DNA of 64,000 nucleotides from Rusavskia elegans (Eukaryota; Ascomycota; Lecanoromycetes; Teloschistales; Teloschistaceae), in contig SAUG01000098.1 of NCBI GenBank assembly GCA_011316305.1, forward strand, positions 186,001 to 250,000, read 5' to 3'. The notes under the pieces are model-generated. The model made no database searches. It saw nothing but the letters and a program-made list of their open reading frames with translations, and had not been told where the DNA came from. The translations under genes were made by a program, and so were the position numbers. Shown here piece after piece: positions 9,796-21,119 of the stretch (position 1 is the first letter of the stretch; every line of letters starts with the position of its first letter).

Positions 9796-12700
9796 ATGCT
9801 CTCCGCCTTCACCGCGCGACCAATTGTCGAGCTCAAGCAGAGAGACAAGTCCAAGATCGAATCAATCCTCGCCTATGGTATGTTGGGTGGTTGTAGTGAA
9901 TCTTCCGTGACTAAGTTCTTTGTCTTTCAGGCGATCGACTTCTTGTTGGTCTGAGCCATGGAAGCTTGCGAGTGTACAGAGTCAATGAGCCCATCGACGA
10001 AGCGCAAGCTCACAATGGCCCCGCTGCTGAGGATCGCACATCTTCGCCAACTTCGAAACAAACTCCGGTGGACTTGATGCGGGAGGAGGAGAAATTCTCA
10101 AAGTACAAGATTGACCAACTGGCCGTGATCAAGGAGGCCAGCCTCCTCGTGTCACTATCCAACGGACTCGTCTCCACGCATGATCTACAGTCGTATGAGC
10201 TCCAAGAGACACTGCTGAAGACAAAAGGCGCCACAACTTTCGCAGTCACTTCCAACATCGTCAAGGATCCTTCTACCGGTGTGCCCTCGATTGTCTCCCG
10301 CCTTGCCGTGGCTGTCAAGAGAAGGGTTATACTGTGGTCATGGCATGATAGCGAGCTGGAACCCGACACAGCCGAGCACACCCTCGTCACGGGTGTCAAG
10401 ACGCTCACCTGGGCTTCCGGAACCAAGCTCATTGCTGGTTTGACCTCGAGCTATGTGCTTGTGGACATCGGGACATCCGTTGTCATCGACATCGTTGGTC
10501 CGGGGAGCATCGGGGGTGCTCCAGGCCAAGATGGAGGTCGGTTCGGTGGGGTCGGTGTTTCCACAATCAACTACATGGGGCTGGGCGGGGCTGCTCCGAA
10601 ACCTCTGGCAACGCAGCTCGGCGAAGGGCAGCTATTGCTCGCAAAAGACATCAATACTCTGTTCATCGATATCGAGGGCCAATCGCTGGGAAGGCGTCAG
10701 ATACCTTGGGCTGTCGCTCCCGAAGCTATCGGCTACTCATATCCATACCTCCTAGCATTGCAAGCCACCAGAGGGACTCTCGAAGTCAGAAATCCTGAAA
10801 CCTTGACGTTACTCCAGACCATCTCTCTACCAAACGCCAGCCAGCTTCACATCTCTCAGCCGAACATTAGTCTCGCTCACGCCGGCAAAGGCTTTCTCGT
10901 CGTCAGTGAGCGGTGTGTCTGGCGCATGGGCGCATTGGAATATGATTCCCAGATTGACGCATTGGTCGACCGTGGCAGGCTAGACGAGGCCATCAGCTTG
11001 TTGGGTATGCTCGAGGACGCGTTACTGAAGGACAAGGAAGGTCGGCTTCGGGAGATCAAGATGCTCAAAGCGCAGTATTTGTTCGATCTTCGCCGCTACC
11101 GAGAATCACTGGATCTGTTCACGGAAGTTTCGGCGCCCCCGGAACGAGTCATTCGACTTTTTCCCCCGATCATCGCTGGTGACCTTTCTGCACAAGCCGC
11201 TGTTATGCATGATAATAAGAGAAAAGACGAATCTCAAGCGGATGATGTTACGTCTGAAGGGGGAAGTCATGGGGACACAGCTTCGAAAGACGCGAAGCTC
11301 AGCCATACATCGACCAATGAGAGCAAGGCGGGTACACACGATGGACCCCATGTGAGTGGTGAACAGGCTCGGCAAGTGAACGACGGGGTGATTCTTGGTA
11401 TGTATATCTCAGACACATCTGATCCCCCGTAATAGTGCATCAAGTCCTCGTATACTTGGCATCGAGATGAAAACCTGCCAACCCCCAAATCTAGGACCTT
11501 ACCACCTCGAAGCATGATTCGAAAGGATTCGCTGACGTACCTGCAGAAGGCAAAGATCTCAAGTCCGCCACCGCTGAGCTGCGACCTTTTCTTGTACAGG
11601 CAAGGACTAGGATGCAGAAGTACCTGAATCCGGACGGTACACTCAAAGATGCTCGGGGCGCTCAGAAAATTGACGTATCCAACGTACAGGAAGCGCAAGA
11701 GCTGCTTCTAGCGCACGCGCCAGGGTCTGAAGAAGAAAGGAGGCAGCAATTGGTCGAGACGGCCAAGCTGGTAGATACCACACTCTTCAGGGCCTATATG
11801 TTCGCTAGCCCATCCTTAGCGGGACCTCTGTTTCGCCTGGACAACTTCTGCGACCCGGATGTGGTCAAGGAGAAGTTGATTGAGACAGGCCGATACAACG
11901 ATCTTGTCGACTTCTACTACGGGAAGAAGCTACATGAGCAAGCATTGGAGTTGCTTCAGAAGTTTGGCAAAAAGGCACAGGCCGAGGAGACAGCCTCCCA
12001 GCTCGCCGGACCGCAGCGAACAGTATCTTATCTCCAGAGTCTACCAGCTGAGATGATAGATCTCATTCTCCGCTTTGCTGACTGGCCACTGGACGTAGAC
12101 CCCAACCTTGGTATGGAGGTCTTCCTAGCCGATTCGGAGAACGCGGAGACCTTGCCGAGGCAGAAGGTGCTCAACTTCCTCAGCAGCAAGGACAAGGCGC
12201 TGGCAGAGAAGTATCTGAAGCATATCATTGAAGAACTCAATGACACAACACCTACTTTCCATCAGAAGCTGGTCGATATCTACATCGAAGGGCTCAAGGA
12301 AGGAAACTTTGCAGGCGAACCGAGCCGGAAACAATGGGAAGAACACACCTTGAGTTTTCTAAGATCGAGCCGCTACTACCAGCCATACAAAGCGTTACAG
12401 AAGCTGCCAGCTGATAGTAAGTGGAAGCTTTCCCACTGAGATATAGTATGCTTACAACACGCGTAGACCCCATATTCTATGAACCACGTGCCATTGTCCT
12501 TAGTAAGATGGGTCAGCACAAACAGGCATTAGAGATCTATGTTTTCAAGCTGCAAGATCCTGAAAAGGCGGAAGAGTATGATGCTCGAACCATGCACTCG
12601 ACGGACATCGCTCATTCTATCTCAGTTACTGTAATCAAGTGCAGCTAGCACAAACATCCTCTACGATGACACCAAAACAAGGTCACCGCCCCACAGCAAC

Positions 12701-13209
12701 AGATCTCGAAGACGAATCCACATCCATCTACCATAACCTCCTCTCACTCTACCTGTCTCCGCCACCACCCCACAAACCGCAATGGGGTCCTGCGCTTCAA
12801 ATCTTGGCGAAACACGGCGCCCGTATGCCGGCATCATCGACTCTGAACCTCATACCCGAGATCCTCCCGATCAAAGAGCTCGAACCATATTTTCGCGGTC
12901 GGATACGGTCGGCAAACACGACCATCAACGAAAGCCGAGTGACTTCTGCTTTGAGAAGCAGTCTGGTCTTTAGCGAAGAGGCGAAGCTGCGACTTGGAGA
13001 CGGCGTTCCGGGCGGTAACGGTGGGAGAAACCGTCATGTCTTGATCAGCGAGGATAGGGTGTGCGGCGTTTGTTATAAGAGATTTGGGGGTAGTGCTATC
13101 AAGGTGCTTCCGAAGTGAGTGTTTAACAGATATTCATAATGCCAAAGACAACATTGACTGACACATTCACAGCAATTCGGTGGTGCATTATGGGTGTTCG
13201 AATCGATAG
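9796..13209 (+). CDS. VPS39: Vps39/Vam6-like HOPS complex subunit
   Basis: Spliced model: 9796-9877, 9931-11397, 11547-12416, 12467-12575, 12626-13114, 13173-13209 (1017 residues; all junctions GT-AG and in frame). Known role of the family: the HOPS tethering complex subunit that binds Rab7/Ypt7 and promotes fusion at the vacuole. The start MLSAFTAR, the KIESILAYG and LRVYRVNE blocks mark an N-terminal CNH (citron homology) domain, roughly residues 15-300. Helical clathrin-heavy-chain-like repeats follow, and a C-terminal Vps39 zinc finger shows CGVC near residue 988 and HYGC close to the end. An ATG at 9712 would add 28 residues in frame, but the family normally starts at the one chosen. Intron 2 (149 bp) is long for this window. 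The gene begins only about 200 bp from the RIPed transposon block. Confidence 0.93.
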
Positions 13210-13623
13210 ATAGGGCAACGGCGTTGGTGCCGGGGTGTACAGTAATGATATCAACCCGTCCGCGTCCTGATATGGTGGTGGCGGGATTTGGGGGAAGTCG
13301 ATAGGCCTACTTGCTGCGTGGCTGGATATTGTTGAACATGAGTGCCACGCCCCTGATAGATGAGGATGGACTGGGACCTGGCTTGGCTCTGCCAGCACTG
13401 CCAATAAGCCGCCGATATGACCGCAGTCGAAAGCTCGATGTGACTTATGTAGACGCCCACTCTCCCGTCGGGGGATCCATCTCTTGATAGAATGTCCTGC
13501 CTATCGAACTTGTCGCCCAAGTCTCCGCACCATAAGCTCGGACTCTGCAACTCCGTCTTGTCTCGTCTCCATCAACCTCTTCAATCTCAATCAGATCCAA
13601 TTCCACCATCAATAATTCTTTGC

Positions 13624-13929
13624 TCATCCCTCCTCGTCATCCCCACCTTCCTCCCCATAGAAATCCTCCTCTTTCTTCTCATCGACCTTGTCACTCACAC
13701 CCGCCTTGGCCGCCAACGCCTTATCCTCCTCCATTTTCTCAGTTAGGGAAGCGTTGACTTCGTCTTGAAGCTGCGTCATGGACTGCCGGAGGGTGGAGAG
13801 GTAGGCTGTTTTTTGGGTGAGGGAAGTGGTGGAGGACGAAGGCAGAGGGTGGGTGAAGGTTTGGGTGATGGTGGGGGAGGTGTAGGTTGCTGTGAGGGTG
13901 GTGGATTTGGGTGAGGGCGGAGGTGCCAT
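13624..13929 (-). CDS. GON7: Gon7-like KEOPS/EKC subunit candidate
   Basis: Single-exon protein of 101 residues. The N-terminal half reads LTATYTSP..TQTF, then a helix with KTAYLSTLR, LQDEVN and LTEKMEEDKA, and a very acidic Glu/Asp-rich tail. Size and this layout resemble fungal Gon7, a small subunit that binds Pcc1 in the KEOPS/EKC complex needed for the tRNA modification t6A. The assignment rests on pattern memory, not on an alignment. It is convergent with VPS39, with about 410 bp between the stops; its start faces the HbrB gene across about 400 bp. Confidence 0.6.
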   Translation of the reverse strand: MAPPPSPKSTTLTATYTSPTITQTFTHPLPSSSTTSLTQKTAYLSTLRQSMTQLQDEVNASLTEKMEEDKALAAKAGVSDKVDEKKEEDFYGEEGGDDEEG

Positions 13930-14332
13930 GGCGGTGTTTGGACAGACGGATCAACTGGCTGGACTTTTGTGTACTCAAGGATTTACTGCCGCTTAGGCTA
14001 CCAGAAGATAGTAAGACATGATTCAATGATTGTTGAGGTCCATCTGGAGGGCTCTATCTCTAGCGGCGGTGGAGGCGGGTGGCGGCAATGGCCCCGCGGT
14101 TGAAGTCGAGGTCTCGAGAGCTTCACTTGACAACACTCAAGACCAATACTGGATGGATCGCTGGCATTGACGCGTTCACTTGCGAGGGTCAAGTAGAATA
14201 ATGAGTCAATTGCAAGTGGAAAGAAGACCCCAACTCTCCTCCTGGATTGATCCTGGTTGATACGCCCTCGCTAATCGAAGGCGCACATTCCATCTCCGCC
14301 GACTCTGACCGTCACTTGTTTCAACATCCGGA

Positions 14333-16777
14333 ATGAATCACCCACCCTCTGCAAGACGACCTGGTGCTTTTACTTCAAGAGCGCCATCATCTCCTGGTCT
14401 CGTTCAGTCCCGCCCAGAGAGTGCACAGAGTACTCAGAGCTCCGAAATCTCCGAAAGCGATTCCTCCAGCTCCTCTCAGGTCACCGAGCGTTCAAGAGCC
14501 ACCCAAAACTCTCCATTTCCACAGCAAACAGCCTTTCAAGGACCCTCTATATCCCACCAACCCTCAAGCTCCAATGCGAGTTCCACCTCCATCACTAACT
14601 TCGCCCGTCCTGCTCTTCCCCCCGCATCCAGCGAGCTTCCCACCCGCAAGAACTCTCCATTGATCACCGCTGACGGTAGGAGCCACCGGCGACAGCATTC
14701 TCAAGGATTCTTCGAACCCACTTTACCCTCATTACCATCCTCATCAACTGCTGAACAGCAAGCCACCATGGCAGGCAAAAACGCTTCCCAGATCGCTGCT
14801 CAGGCCGCCATGCAACACCAGTCCAACGCCGCTCAGCATATGAGAAAGCGTTCTCAGACTGTCCCAAGCCCACAAATGCCTCCTGATCCAGCCGGCACCA
14901 AGCGCAAACCAGCTCCAATCCAGACCGGCTCCGAGCCTCGACGGCCGAGTGGAGGCCAGCCATACTCCAACGGCTCCGTCGGAGTAGGCCATACCGCTGC
15001 CGCAACCGCTGCCAATGTCGCCTATCCCAAGAATGCCCCCTTGTCGCCCGGTCTGACTTCCTTTGATTTGCCTCAGGAGAAGGACCATAAGTTACACACT
15101 CAGAGATCTAAGATGAAGCTTTTTTCCAATAAGCCCAAACAGATCAGCATCAACAGCGCTCTCGAATCAAGAGATCGGCCCATGCCTTCGCCCAACAAGA
15201 TTGGCCAACCTGGACAAATCAGCTTGGGCAAATTGGCAAACGCTTCCGTCAACAGTTTCGCGGATTCGCTGGCCTCTGGTGCATCGTCCATCTACATGGC
15301 TAACAACAATGCCTCGACATCCACTTTGATCCCTGCCGATCGCCCAGGTACAGCGACGAATGAAAGGGAAAGGAAGCATCACTTTCTCTCGAGGCAGAAG
15401 AACAAACTGAAGGACAAGTTGGACGAACATTCACTCCCCCTATCCTCGTCTTCGAGCAATTCCCGTCCGTTGGATCCGGCAGCTCCCCAGCCTTTGTACT
15501 CGTTTGCCGCTCCCGCATCCCCTGGTCCGTCGACAACCTCCTTCGCCAAGACAGTAAGTGGACTCGATCTCCGTCATGGCGGTCGTGCCCTTCGGGAGAA
15601 GAAGAAGGAGGAAAGAGCCATGCCCACCTTGGCAGATCTGAAACGCGCAGAGGTCGAAAGACTTGATTGGGCCGGGACAGGACCGTCAGGGCCGATGTTC
15701 GGGACCTCTGCGCCTTCAGCTCATCATGGCTCCTACAGTGCAGACATCCCAGGCCAGTCGACTCTGCAAGGCTTTGGACTTAACAACATGAGTGCTGAAG
15801 ATGCCTGGGACTTTTTAAGAGCCAAATTGCTTATCATCTTTACTGAAGGTGGGGAACTTCGAATGCCTGTCGAAGATTTGAACAAACTCGTATTAGTGAA
15901 CATCCAGCGGTGTGTCGCCAGGAGGACTCCTAACATCATCATCGAAGATCTACGCGATCTACTTCAAACGGGCTTCGCATCCCTAGATCACTCCCTAAGC
16001 ATCGTTCCCGAACACCGCATGGTCCCTCGTCTCGTAGATGTGTGGCTCCTCGTCTTTGGGACGATCCTCCCATACGTCCAAGCCGTCTTCCTCCCACTCG
16101 ACCTTGAATTCAAGGGTCGTGGTTCCATCATGTCCCCACGCGAAGCAGCAGATTTCTGGGGCGCAGATCCTGATTCCGCCAATGCTGCATTTGGCAGCGA
16201 GTTTGACGTCCGCAGGATCGTCCTGCTGTCTTACCGTGACAACGTCATCCTCCCTCGTCATGATAGCCTCAAAGCTACCTTCTCGCGCCTCAGCCTCGAA
16301 AGCATCAATCCCAGTGTTAGCCTCGTATCCGAAAGTCCTGATCCGGCGCGCCCTAGTACAGCAGCCAGTCTGGACCCTGGTCTGTCAAGCTTCAACTCTC
16401 AAGGTTCAACGCTCATTGGCGACGGCAACAGATCGCGCGCCACATCGAATCTGTCCGCCCCTGAACTCCCTCCCTTTGCCTCACCACCATTCTCGCGCCG
16501 CCACCCGTCATCGCAACAGGAACAACTTGACACGAGCAGCACGCAAGTCACGGAAACGGTAGGACGTATGTTGCAATGTGTGAGCGTGCTAGCGAGCGTG
16601 CAGTCGAGGGATGACAGTCAGATAAAGATGGAGGCCTTGGCGAAGGAGCTGAAGTTGAATTGGCTGGGTAGAGGCAGGACGGGGAGAAACAGGAGAGGCT
16701 TCGTAGGGACGAGGGTCAGGACTGACGTTCATCAGAGAGAAGCGGATGGGAGGAGGATGGAAGTCAGTGAGCGGTGA
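14333..16777 (+). CDS. hbrB: HbrB-like TORC2-associated protein
   Basis: One intronless frame of 814 residues. The first ~480 residues are Ser/Pro/Gln-rich and look disordered, with scattered basic patches. The conserved part starts near residue 486 (AEDAWDFLRAK), continues through LVNIQRC, LVDVWLLVFG, ILPYVQAVFLPL and VRRIVLLSYRD, and closes with LKLNWLGRGRTGRNRRG. These blocks are the HbrB domain, found in Aspergillus HbrB and related to yeast Bit61/Bit2 and metazoan Protor, partners of TOR complex 2. The ATG is in good context (CCGGAATGAAT). An uninterrupted frame of this length is unusual among its spliced neighbours but plausible. Confidence 0.88.
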   Translation: MNHPPSARRPGAFTSRAPSSPGLVQSRPESAQSTQSSEISESDSSSSSQVTERSRATQNSPFPQQTAFQGPSISHQPSSSNASSTSITNFARPALPPASSELPTRKNSPLITADGRSHRRQHSQGFFEPTLPSLPSSSTAEQQATMAGKNASQIAAQAAMQHQSNAAQHMRKRSQTVPSPQMPPDPAGTKRKPAPIQTGSEPRRPSGGQPYSNGSVGVGHTAAATAANVAYPKNAPLSPGLTSFDLPQEKDHKLHTQRSKMKLFSNKPKQISINSALESRDRPMPSPNKIGQPGQISLGKLANASVNSFADSLASGASSIYMANNNASTSTLIPADRPGTATNERERKHHFLSRQKNKLKDKLDEHSLPLSSSSSNSRPLDPAAPQPLYSFAAPASPGPSTTSFAKTVSGLDLRHGGRALREKKKEERAMPTLADLKRAEVERLDWAGTGPSGPMFGTSAPSAHHGSYSADIPGQSTLQGFGLNNMSAEDAWDFLRAKLLIIFTEGGELRMPVEDLNKLVLVNIQRCVARRTPNIIIEDLRDLLQTGFASLDHSLSIVPEHRMVPRLVDVWLLVFGTILPYVQAVFLPLDLEFKGRGSIMSPREAADFWGADPDSANAAFGSEFDVRRIVLLSYRDNVILPRHDSLKATFSRLSLESINPSVSLVSESPDPARPSTAASLDPGLSSFNSQGSTLIGDGNRSRATSNLSAPELPPFASPPFSRRHPSSQQEQLDTSSTQVTETVGRMLQCVSVLASVQSRDDSQIKMEALAKELKLNWLGRGRTGRNRRGFVGTRVRTDVHQREADGRRMEVSER

Positions 16778-17419
16778 GCGTCGATTTGATGCGATAGCAA
16801 TTGTCTCTTTCGTATGTGCTTTTCTATAACGATACCCTAGATGTTAACCATCATTTCTAACGAGTTCATGCATCTACGGCCGAAAAACATTACGAGTCAT
16901 AGAACGCCATCTGGTTTCTTTTCCTCTCTGCTGTCTCTTTGCGTGGCTATTGGGCTACATACATTGTAACAAACATCGTGACGAGTCATTCGTATCTTCT
17001 TGTTGTTTGGCAATCGGTACGACGCTTTGTGGATAGGACTTGATGTAGTCGATACGTCGATATGTCCAATACCAAGACTTATAATCGATGACCCACCTCA
17101 GCCTTCGATCATCAACCATCGACACCACCGCAAACCATCCCTCCCAGCACGAACGGCCAACAAGCATATATCCTCTCCAAACCCAGGTATATAACCCGTC
17201 CTGCCCCCAGTCATTCATCCAGCCTCCCGTCGATAATAATACCAACGACAACGGCAGCAGCAACAGCACACACTCTCACCCTCCCTCCCACCTCAAAGAC
17301 AGCCAAATCAACCATTCAACCAACCAACCAGCCAAACCTACAAAACCTACCTCGTCAACCAATCAACAGCCAAATCAAATCAACGACAATAAAGACAGCA
17401 AAAACGAAAAGGAAAAACA
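16778..17419. other. Intergenic: HbrB 3' region and promoter of a small ORF
   Basis: No long gene is supported. The second half becomes rich in C and A (about 17200-17415), typical of a fungal 5' leader, with a TATA-like element before it. Overlapping frames on both strands here are low-complexity and lack conservation features. Confidence 0.6.
17188..17195 (+). promoter_or_regulatory. TATA-like box before the small proline-rich ORF
   Basis: TATATAAC at 17188-17195, followed by a pyrimidine-rich stretch and about 225 bp of CA-rich leader up to the ATG at 17420. The spacing is acceptable for a fungal promoter; the assignment is inference. Confidence 0.4.
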
Positions 17420-17581
17420 ATGCCCGACCCACCGCAACAAAACGGCGGTACACCGCCTAAGCCCCCGCCTGTGAAGCCGCCGTATGGACCGCCGCCTTTC
17501 CCGCCGCCGGATCGTCCCCCGCCGCCTGTGCCGGGGCCGCCACCGCCTGAGAAGGGGAAGGGGGAGGGGAAGGGGAAGTAG
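17420..17581 (+). CDS. Small proline-rich protein (53 residues)
   Basis: ATG in strong context (AAACAATGCC) opens a 53-codon frame ending in TAG. The protein is about half proline, with repeated PPP, KPPP and PPPFPPP blocks in the first 43 residues, and ends in a Lys/Gly tail (EKGKGEGKGK). It has no signal peptide or membrane segment. A TATA-like box and CA-rich leader lie upstream. It could be an SH3- or WW-domain ligand, but that is a guess from composition. It could also be chance in GC-skewed DNA; the G-rich tract continues well beyond the stop. Confidence 0.45.
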   Translation: MPDPPQQNGGTPPKPPPVKPPYGPPPFPPPDRPPPPVPGPPPPEKGKGEGKGK

Positions 17582-18619
17582 GGGTTATGAAGGGAGGGAG
17601 GAGAAAGGAGGGGAGGAGCGAGGAGGGGTTGGGGGAGGGGAGGAAGGGGGGAGAGGTGATGGAGGACTTTTCTTGAAGGGTGAGAGGGATGGTATTGTTG
17701 AGATTTGATAAGGGTGTTGCTTTTGCTTTACTGCACTTTACTTTATCTTGCTGGGGCGGTTGCTGTTTTTTGTGTGGTTTGGTGGTGTGGTGATGGTGCT
17801 TTAGGTGGATGGATTGACATGGGGATGTTGTATTACTATCATGCTGGGTTCAAGTCCTTTATGATCTTTCAATTAAGGTAGCAGGTTCACTGTGTACCTT
17901 GAATCCTTATAACCCCCCCTCTCTCCAACACACTTCGGATCCGCAATACATGCTCAAGATACATGATTTCGTGCTCTCTATGATAACCACCCCTTTGCTC
18001 TTGGGACACCTCTTTTGCTTCTCTTCTTATGTAATTTTTCTACTTTATGCTTGCCTCGTGCTTTCGTTTCTCTATCACGATTGAGTATAGTGGCCGAAAG
18101 GTTGGTAGCGTTGGAGCTATAATCAACAGTCTACAGGAAACAGAGCTGCACGCGGAGTGTAAATCTGCTGGGCCAAGACGGTATTGCAAGCAGTCTTACA
18201 GAGTGATAAAGATTATCTGAAGAAAACAACAGAATAGAATAAGCACAACGTTAGTAATCAACGGTCTACGCAACTGTGGGTATGAGAGACGATAATCGGT
18301 CGTGACACTATACTTGATGGATGAGGTGAACTTCAAAGGGATATGATACGTAATTATATTAGAAGGAATAGATAGGCGAAAGGAGGGCGAGAGCGGGAGA
18401 CAGTATGTACCACCCTATCGTCCTGCCAGCCTTTTCGCCTATATCAGCTAAAATCTCCCCTGCTATTATACCACAAGCCATCCTGCTACATCAAGACGAC
18501 ACCTAACAGCTGAACAGCACCTCTACCTTCCTTTCCACATTCTCGCCATACCATATCATACCATACCATATCTTTCAACCCCCCTCCCGATCCCACCACG
18601 CATAAAACCGCACACCGAC
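17582..18619. other. Intergenic, no gene seen
   Basis: A G-rich tract (17560-17700), then ordinary sequence with no long or conserved frame. CATACCATA-type short repeats occur near 18545-18575. It separates two convergent genes and probably holds both 3' ends. Confidence 0.5.
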
Positions 18620-19189
18620 CTAAACCATCCTCCTCCCTACTCTTCCCTCCACCCCCTTCACCATCTCATCTCTATCCAGTCCCTGCATACCCCTTAACCA
18701 CGGTTTGATCCTAGCTTGCGGATCCGCCTTTCCTTCTTCTTCCCCTCCACCTTCAAGCACCTCCTCTAGGCTTCGAGCTCTTTCCACCTCTTCCTGCGAA
18801 GCAGAAGCAGAAGCAGTAAAACCAACATAAGGAATCCCCCGCATCGTATCCGAAAGCGGCGAATGTGCGGATATAGAGCTAGCTGGACTCGTCTTTCCGC
18901 GATCCCAGTGGATCTCTCGGAAGATGAAGGCGTTTTCTGGGTTTTGTGGAGCTGGTGATGAGGTGGGTGGGATTGATAGCGGTGGTGATGGTGAGGTTGC
19001 TTTTGTGGCGGCTTGGGTGTCGTCGGTTTTTGGAGGACTGGTGCTTGGCGTTGGGGTATGAGAGGTAGTGCGTGATTTGAGAGGAGGTATTGTGATTTGT
19101 AGAGCTGGTTTTGGGTGAGAGGATGCTTTATTGCCTTCTTCTTCTTCTTTCCGTCGCTGGATTTTCGCTTTGGAAGGGGAGTCGGACAT
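18620..19189 (-). CDS. Hypothetical Ser/Pro-rich disordered protein
   Basis: A single-exon frame of 189 residues, from ATG in good context (CAACATGTCC on the minus strand). The N-terminus is basic (KAKIQRRKEEEEG), followed by Ser/Thr/Pro-rich sequence to about residue 90. A more ordered C-terminal half carries FIFREIHWDRGKTSPASS, RGIPYVGF and ARIKPWLRGMQGLDRDEM. No domain is recognised. A TATA-like box (19293-19301) lies about 105 bp upstream, supporting real transcription. Confidence 0.6.
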   Translation of the reverse strand: MSDSPSKAKIQRRKEEEEGNKASSHPKPALQITIPPLKSRTTSHTPTPSTSPPKTDDTQAATKATSPSPPLSIPPTSSPAPQNPENAFIFREIHWDRGKTSPASSISAHSPLSDTMRGIPYVGFTASASASQEEVERARSLEEVLEGGGEEEGKADPQARIKPWLRGMQGLDRDEMVKGVEGRVGRRMV

Positions 19190-19292
19190 GTTGAATTACG
19201 TTTTCTTGATCTTCTGGGTGCTGCGTAGATAAGATGTTGGAAAGATGTTGATATTCACTTGGGGGAGACAAAGCATAAGCGCAATCACAGCC

Positions 19293-19301
19293 CTTTATAT
19301 A
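19293..19301 (-). promoter_or_regulatory. TATA-like box of the 18620-19189 gene
   Basis: Minus-strand TATATAAAG, about 105 bp upstream of the ATG at 19189, a plausible fungal core-promoter position. Confidence 0.45.
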
Positions 19302-20963
19302 CGGGTTATCCCCATTCCCTCTGTGGCAACATATGTTGCTGTCCTGTTTGCTGGGCATTAGTTCCACTCTCGTGGCTCTGTGACTCTTACTCGATAATGA
19401 CGTGGAAGGACCTTATTCTTTTGACTAGACCCGTTATGACTACCATAGGAGCTGAAGAGGCCATGTCAGATAGTGACGTGTAACGTGTGATATCGTCCAG
19501 AGGCCACCTGTCCAAAGCAAGCATCAGCCGTATCGTCGACGCTCTATGGGAACCACGCAGGTCATTGACCTTGTGAGAACTTCCCTCCGATATCAAGGAG
19601 AGGGAGTCGGTCTAGGTGAAAACACAACCAGGTACGTTGGAAATAGGATTGTGCAATCAATAGCTGAACTTGGTACGTGCTTACTACCAAGCCTCCCGAA
19701 GATAATATGCTGCTGAAAAACAGCAAGTGCTAGTAGAGCGAGTATATTAAGTAAGAACAGGGTTCTGGACTCCAGATAAAAGTCTCCAGCGGTCGAAATG
19801 AATGTTGAGATAACACTCTTTGTGCACATCAACCTTATAATCATGTGGTTATAATAAAAATTGACGCAGCATATTTGAAACGAGAGAATTGGAAGGCAGA
19901 AGGGCATACGAGCTAAGAGATTATTTGACTAATCTGTCGACGTGGAAGATACCAAACAAAAACCGGGTTTGAACACTGCTAACACCATTCAATATTGGGA
20001 ATGAGGAGTAAACGACCTAGGAGTATATTAGATGCAGCCGGTGACACTTCCTACTCTGCAGGCTCTCGTCCTCTCATCCCCTCCCTACCCTCCTACCCTC
20101 CTACCCTCTTACCCTCCTACCTTCCTACCTTCCTACCTTCCTACCCTCCTACCTCTGAATCCACCCTTCCCCACTCCTGTCCCCTCTATCCCCTCCACAA
20201 GCAAAAGGTACCTCACCAAACAAGAACCAATCTTCATACTCCTTCGAAACACCCTCACCGGATCGACCACTTACTCCCTTCCACCGCTCATTCGCTGTCG
20301 ATCCTGATGCTGGTACGACAGAAGCGGACAAAGTTATAGTAGGGGATCTAGTGGCCTCATTCTGGGCTTGAAGTGATGGTGAAGAAGGAGAGGTATCCCC
20401 GGAAGGAACGCTGTGTTGGAGATCGTTGTCATTAGGGTCAGTTGCGGAGGGCACGATTCGTCCGTGTAGACGTATACAGTATTCTCTATGTAGGATAGCT
20501 GGACCATTGGAGCTGTTGATGTAAGGGTGCGTATAAGAAGAGCGAAATTGCAGGTTTCGTATCGTCAGGGATATTAGGCATCAGTGAAGTAAGTGGTCCT
20601 TAGGGATTTGATGAATTATGTGATGGTATACGATAGTACGCTTTTTCTCGTAGATAATATTGAGACCAGTAGCAACAGAAAAGCCAGGCAAGAATGATAA
20701 AATATGTCATTACCTTGATGATAACAAACCAGCACTCACCAACAAACCCCACCCCCCGAAAGACTGATATCCTATCACTCCAAAACCAAAACCCAACAAC
20801 AAGCAAAGGCTTTGAAGATGATGGCCCTCATCAGTTCCCCCTCCTCTTTTCCCTTTGTCAACCACAACCATCAAGATCAGCCAAATCACTTCGCAAGAAA
20901 AATTTGGGCACATGACTCACCCCGTCATCAGCCCCCTTCATCACATAACGAGATCTTATACGA
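19302..20963. other. Intergenic, with one microsatellite-like tract
   Basis: No convincing gene. A 100-codon minus-strand frame (20149-20454) lacks an ATG and overlaps the edge of a TCCTACCC tract. The right end is the promoter of the next gene. Confidence 0.5.
20085..20155. repeat. (TCCTACCC)n-like tandem repeat
   Basis: About nine imperfect 8-bp units alternating CTACCCTC and CTACCTTC. A low-complexity polypyrimidine tract with no other visible role. Confidence 0.75.
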
Positions 20964-20970
20964 TATAAAA
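20964..20970 (+). promoter_or_regulatory. TATA box of the 21120-22112 gene
   Basis: TATAAAA at 20964-20970, about 155 bp upstream of the ATG. It is followed by a CT/CA-rich leader typical of filamentous fungal transcription starts. Confidence 0.5.
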
Positions 20971-21119
20971 GAATCTACTTTACTAAGTATTCCCTCCCTT
21001 TCTACAAAAACCTCCTATCTCACAAACACCGCTTTTTCTCGCCACTGCACCACCACCACCATCTCCACCACTACTATCACCACCACCACCGCTCTCCTGA
21101 ACCAAAGCCCAAACCAACC

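Noticed and set aside
16038..16562. 174-codon frame overlapping HbrB
   Set aside because: Ser/Ala/Arg-rich shadow of the HbrB coding frame with no features of its own.
17840..17860. GGTTCAAGTCC resembling a tRNA B box
   Set aside because: No A box, acceptor stem or cloverleaf can be formed around it. No tRNA or rRNA gene was found in the window.
20149..20454. Minus-strand 101-codon frame
   Set aside because: Its first codon is GTG with no ATG in the frame, and it ends at the TCCTACCC tract. It could only be an exon of an unseen gene.
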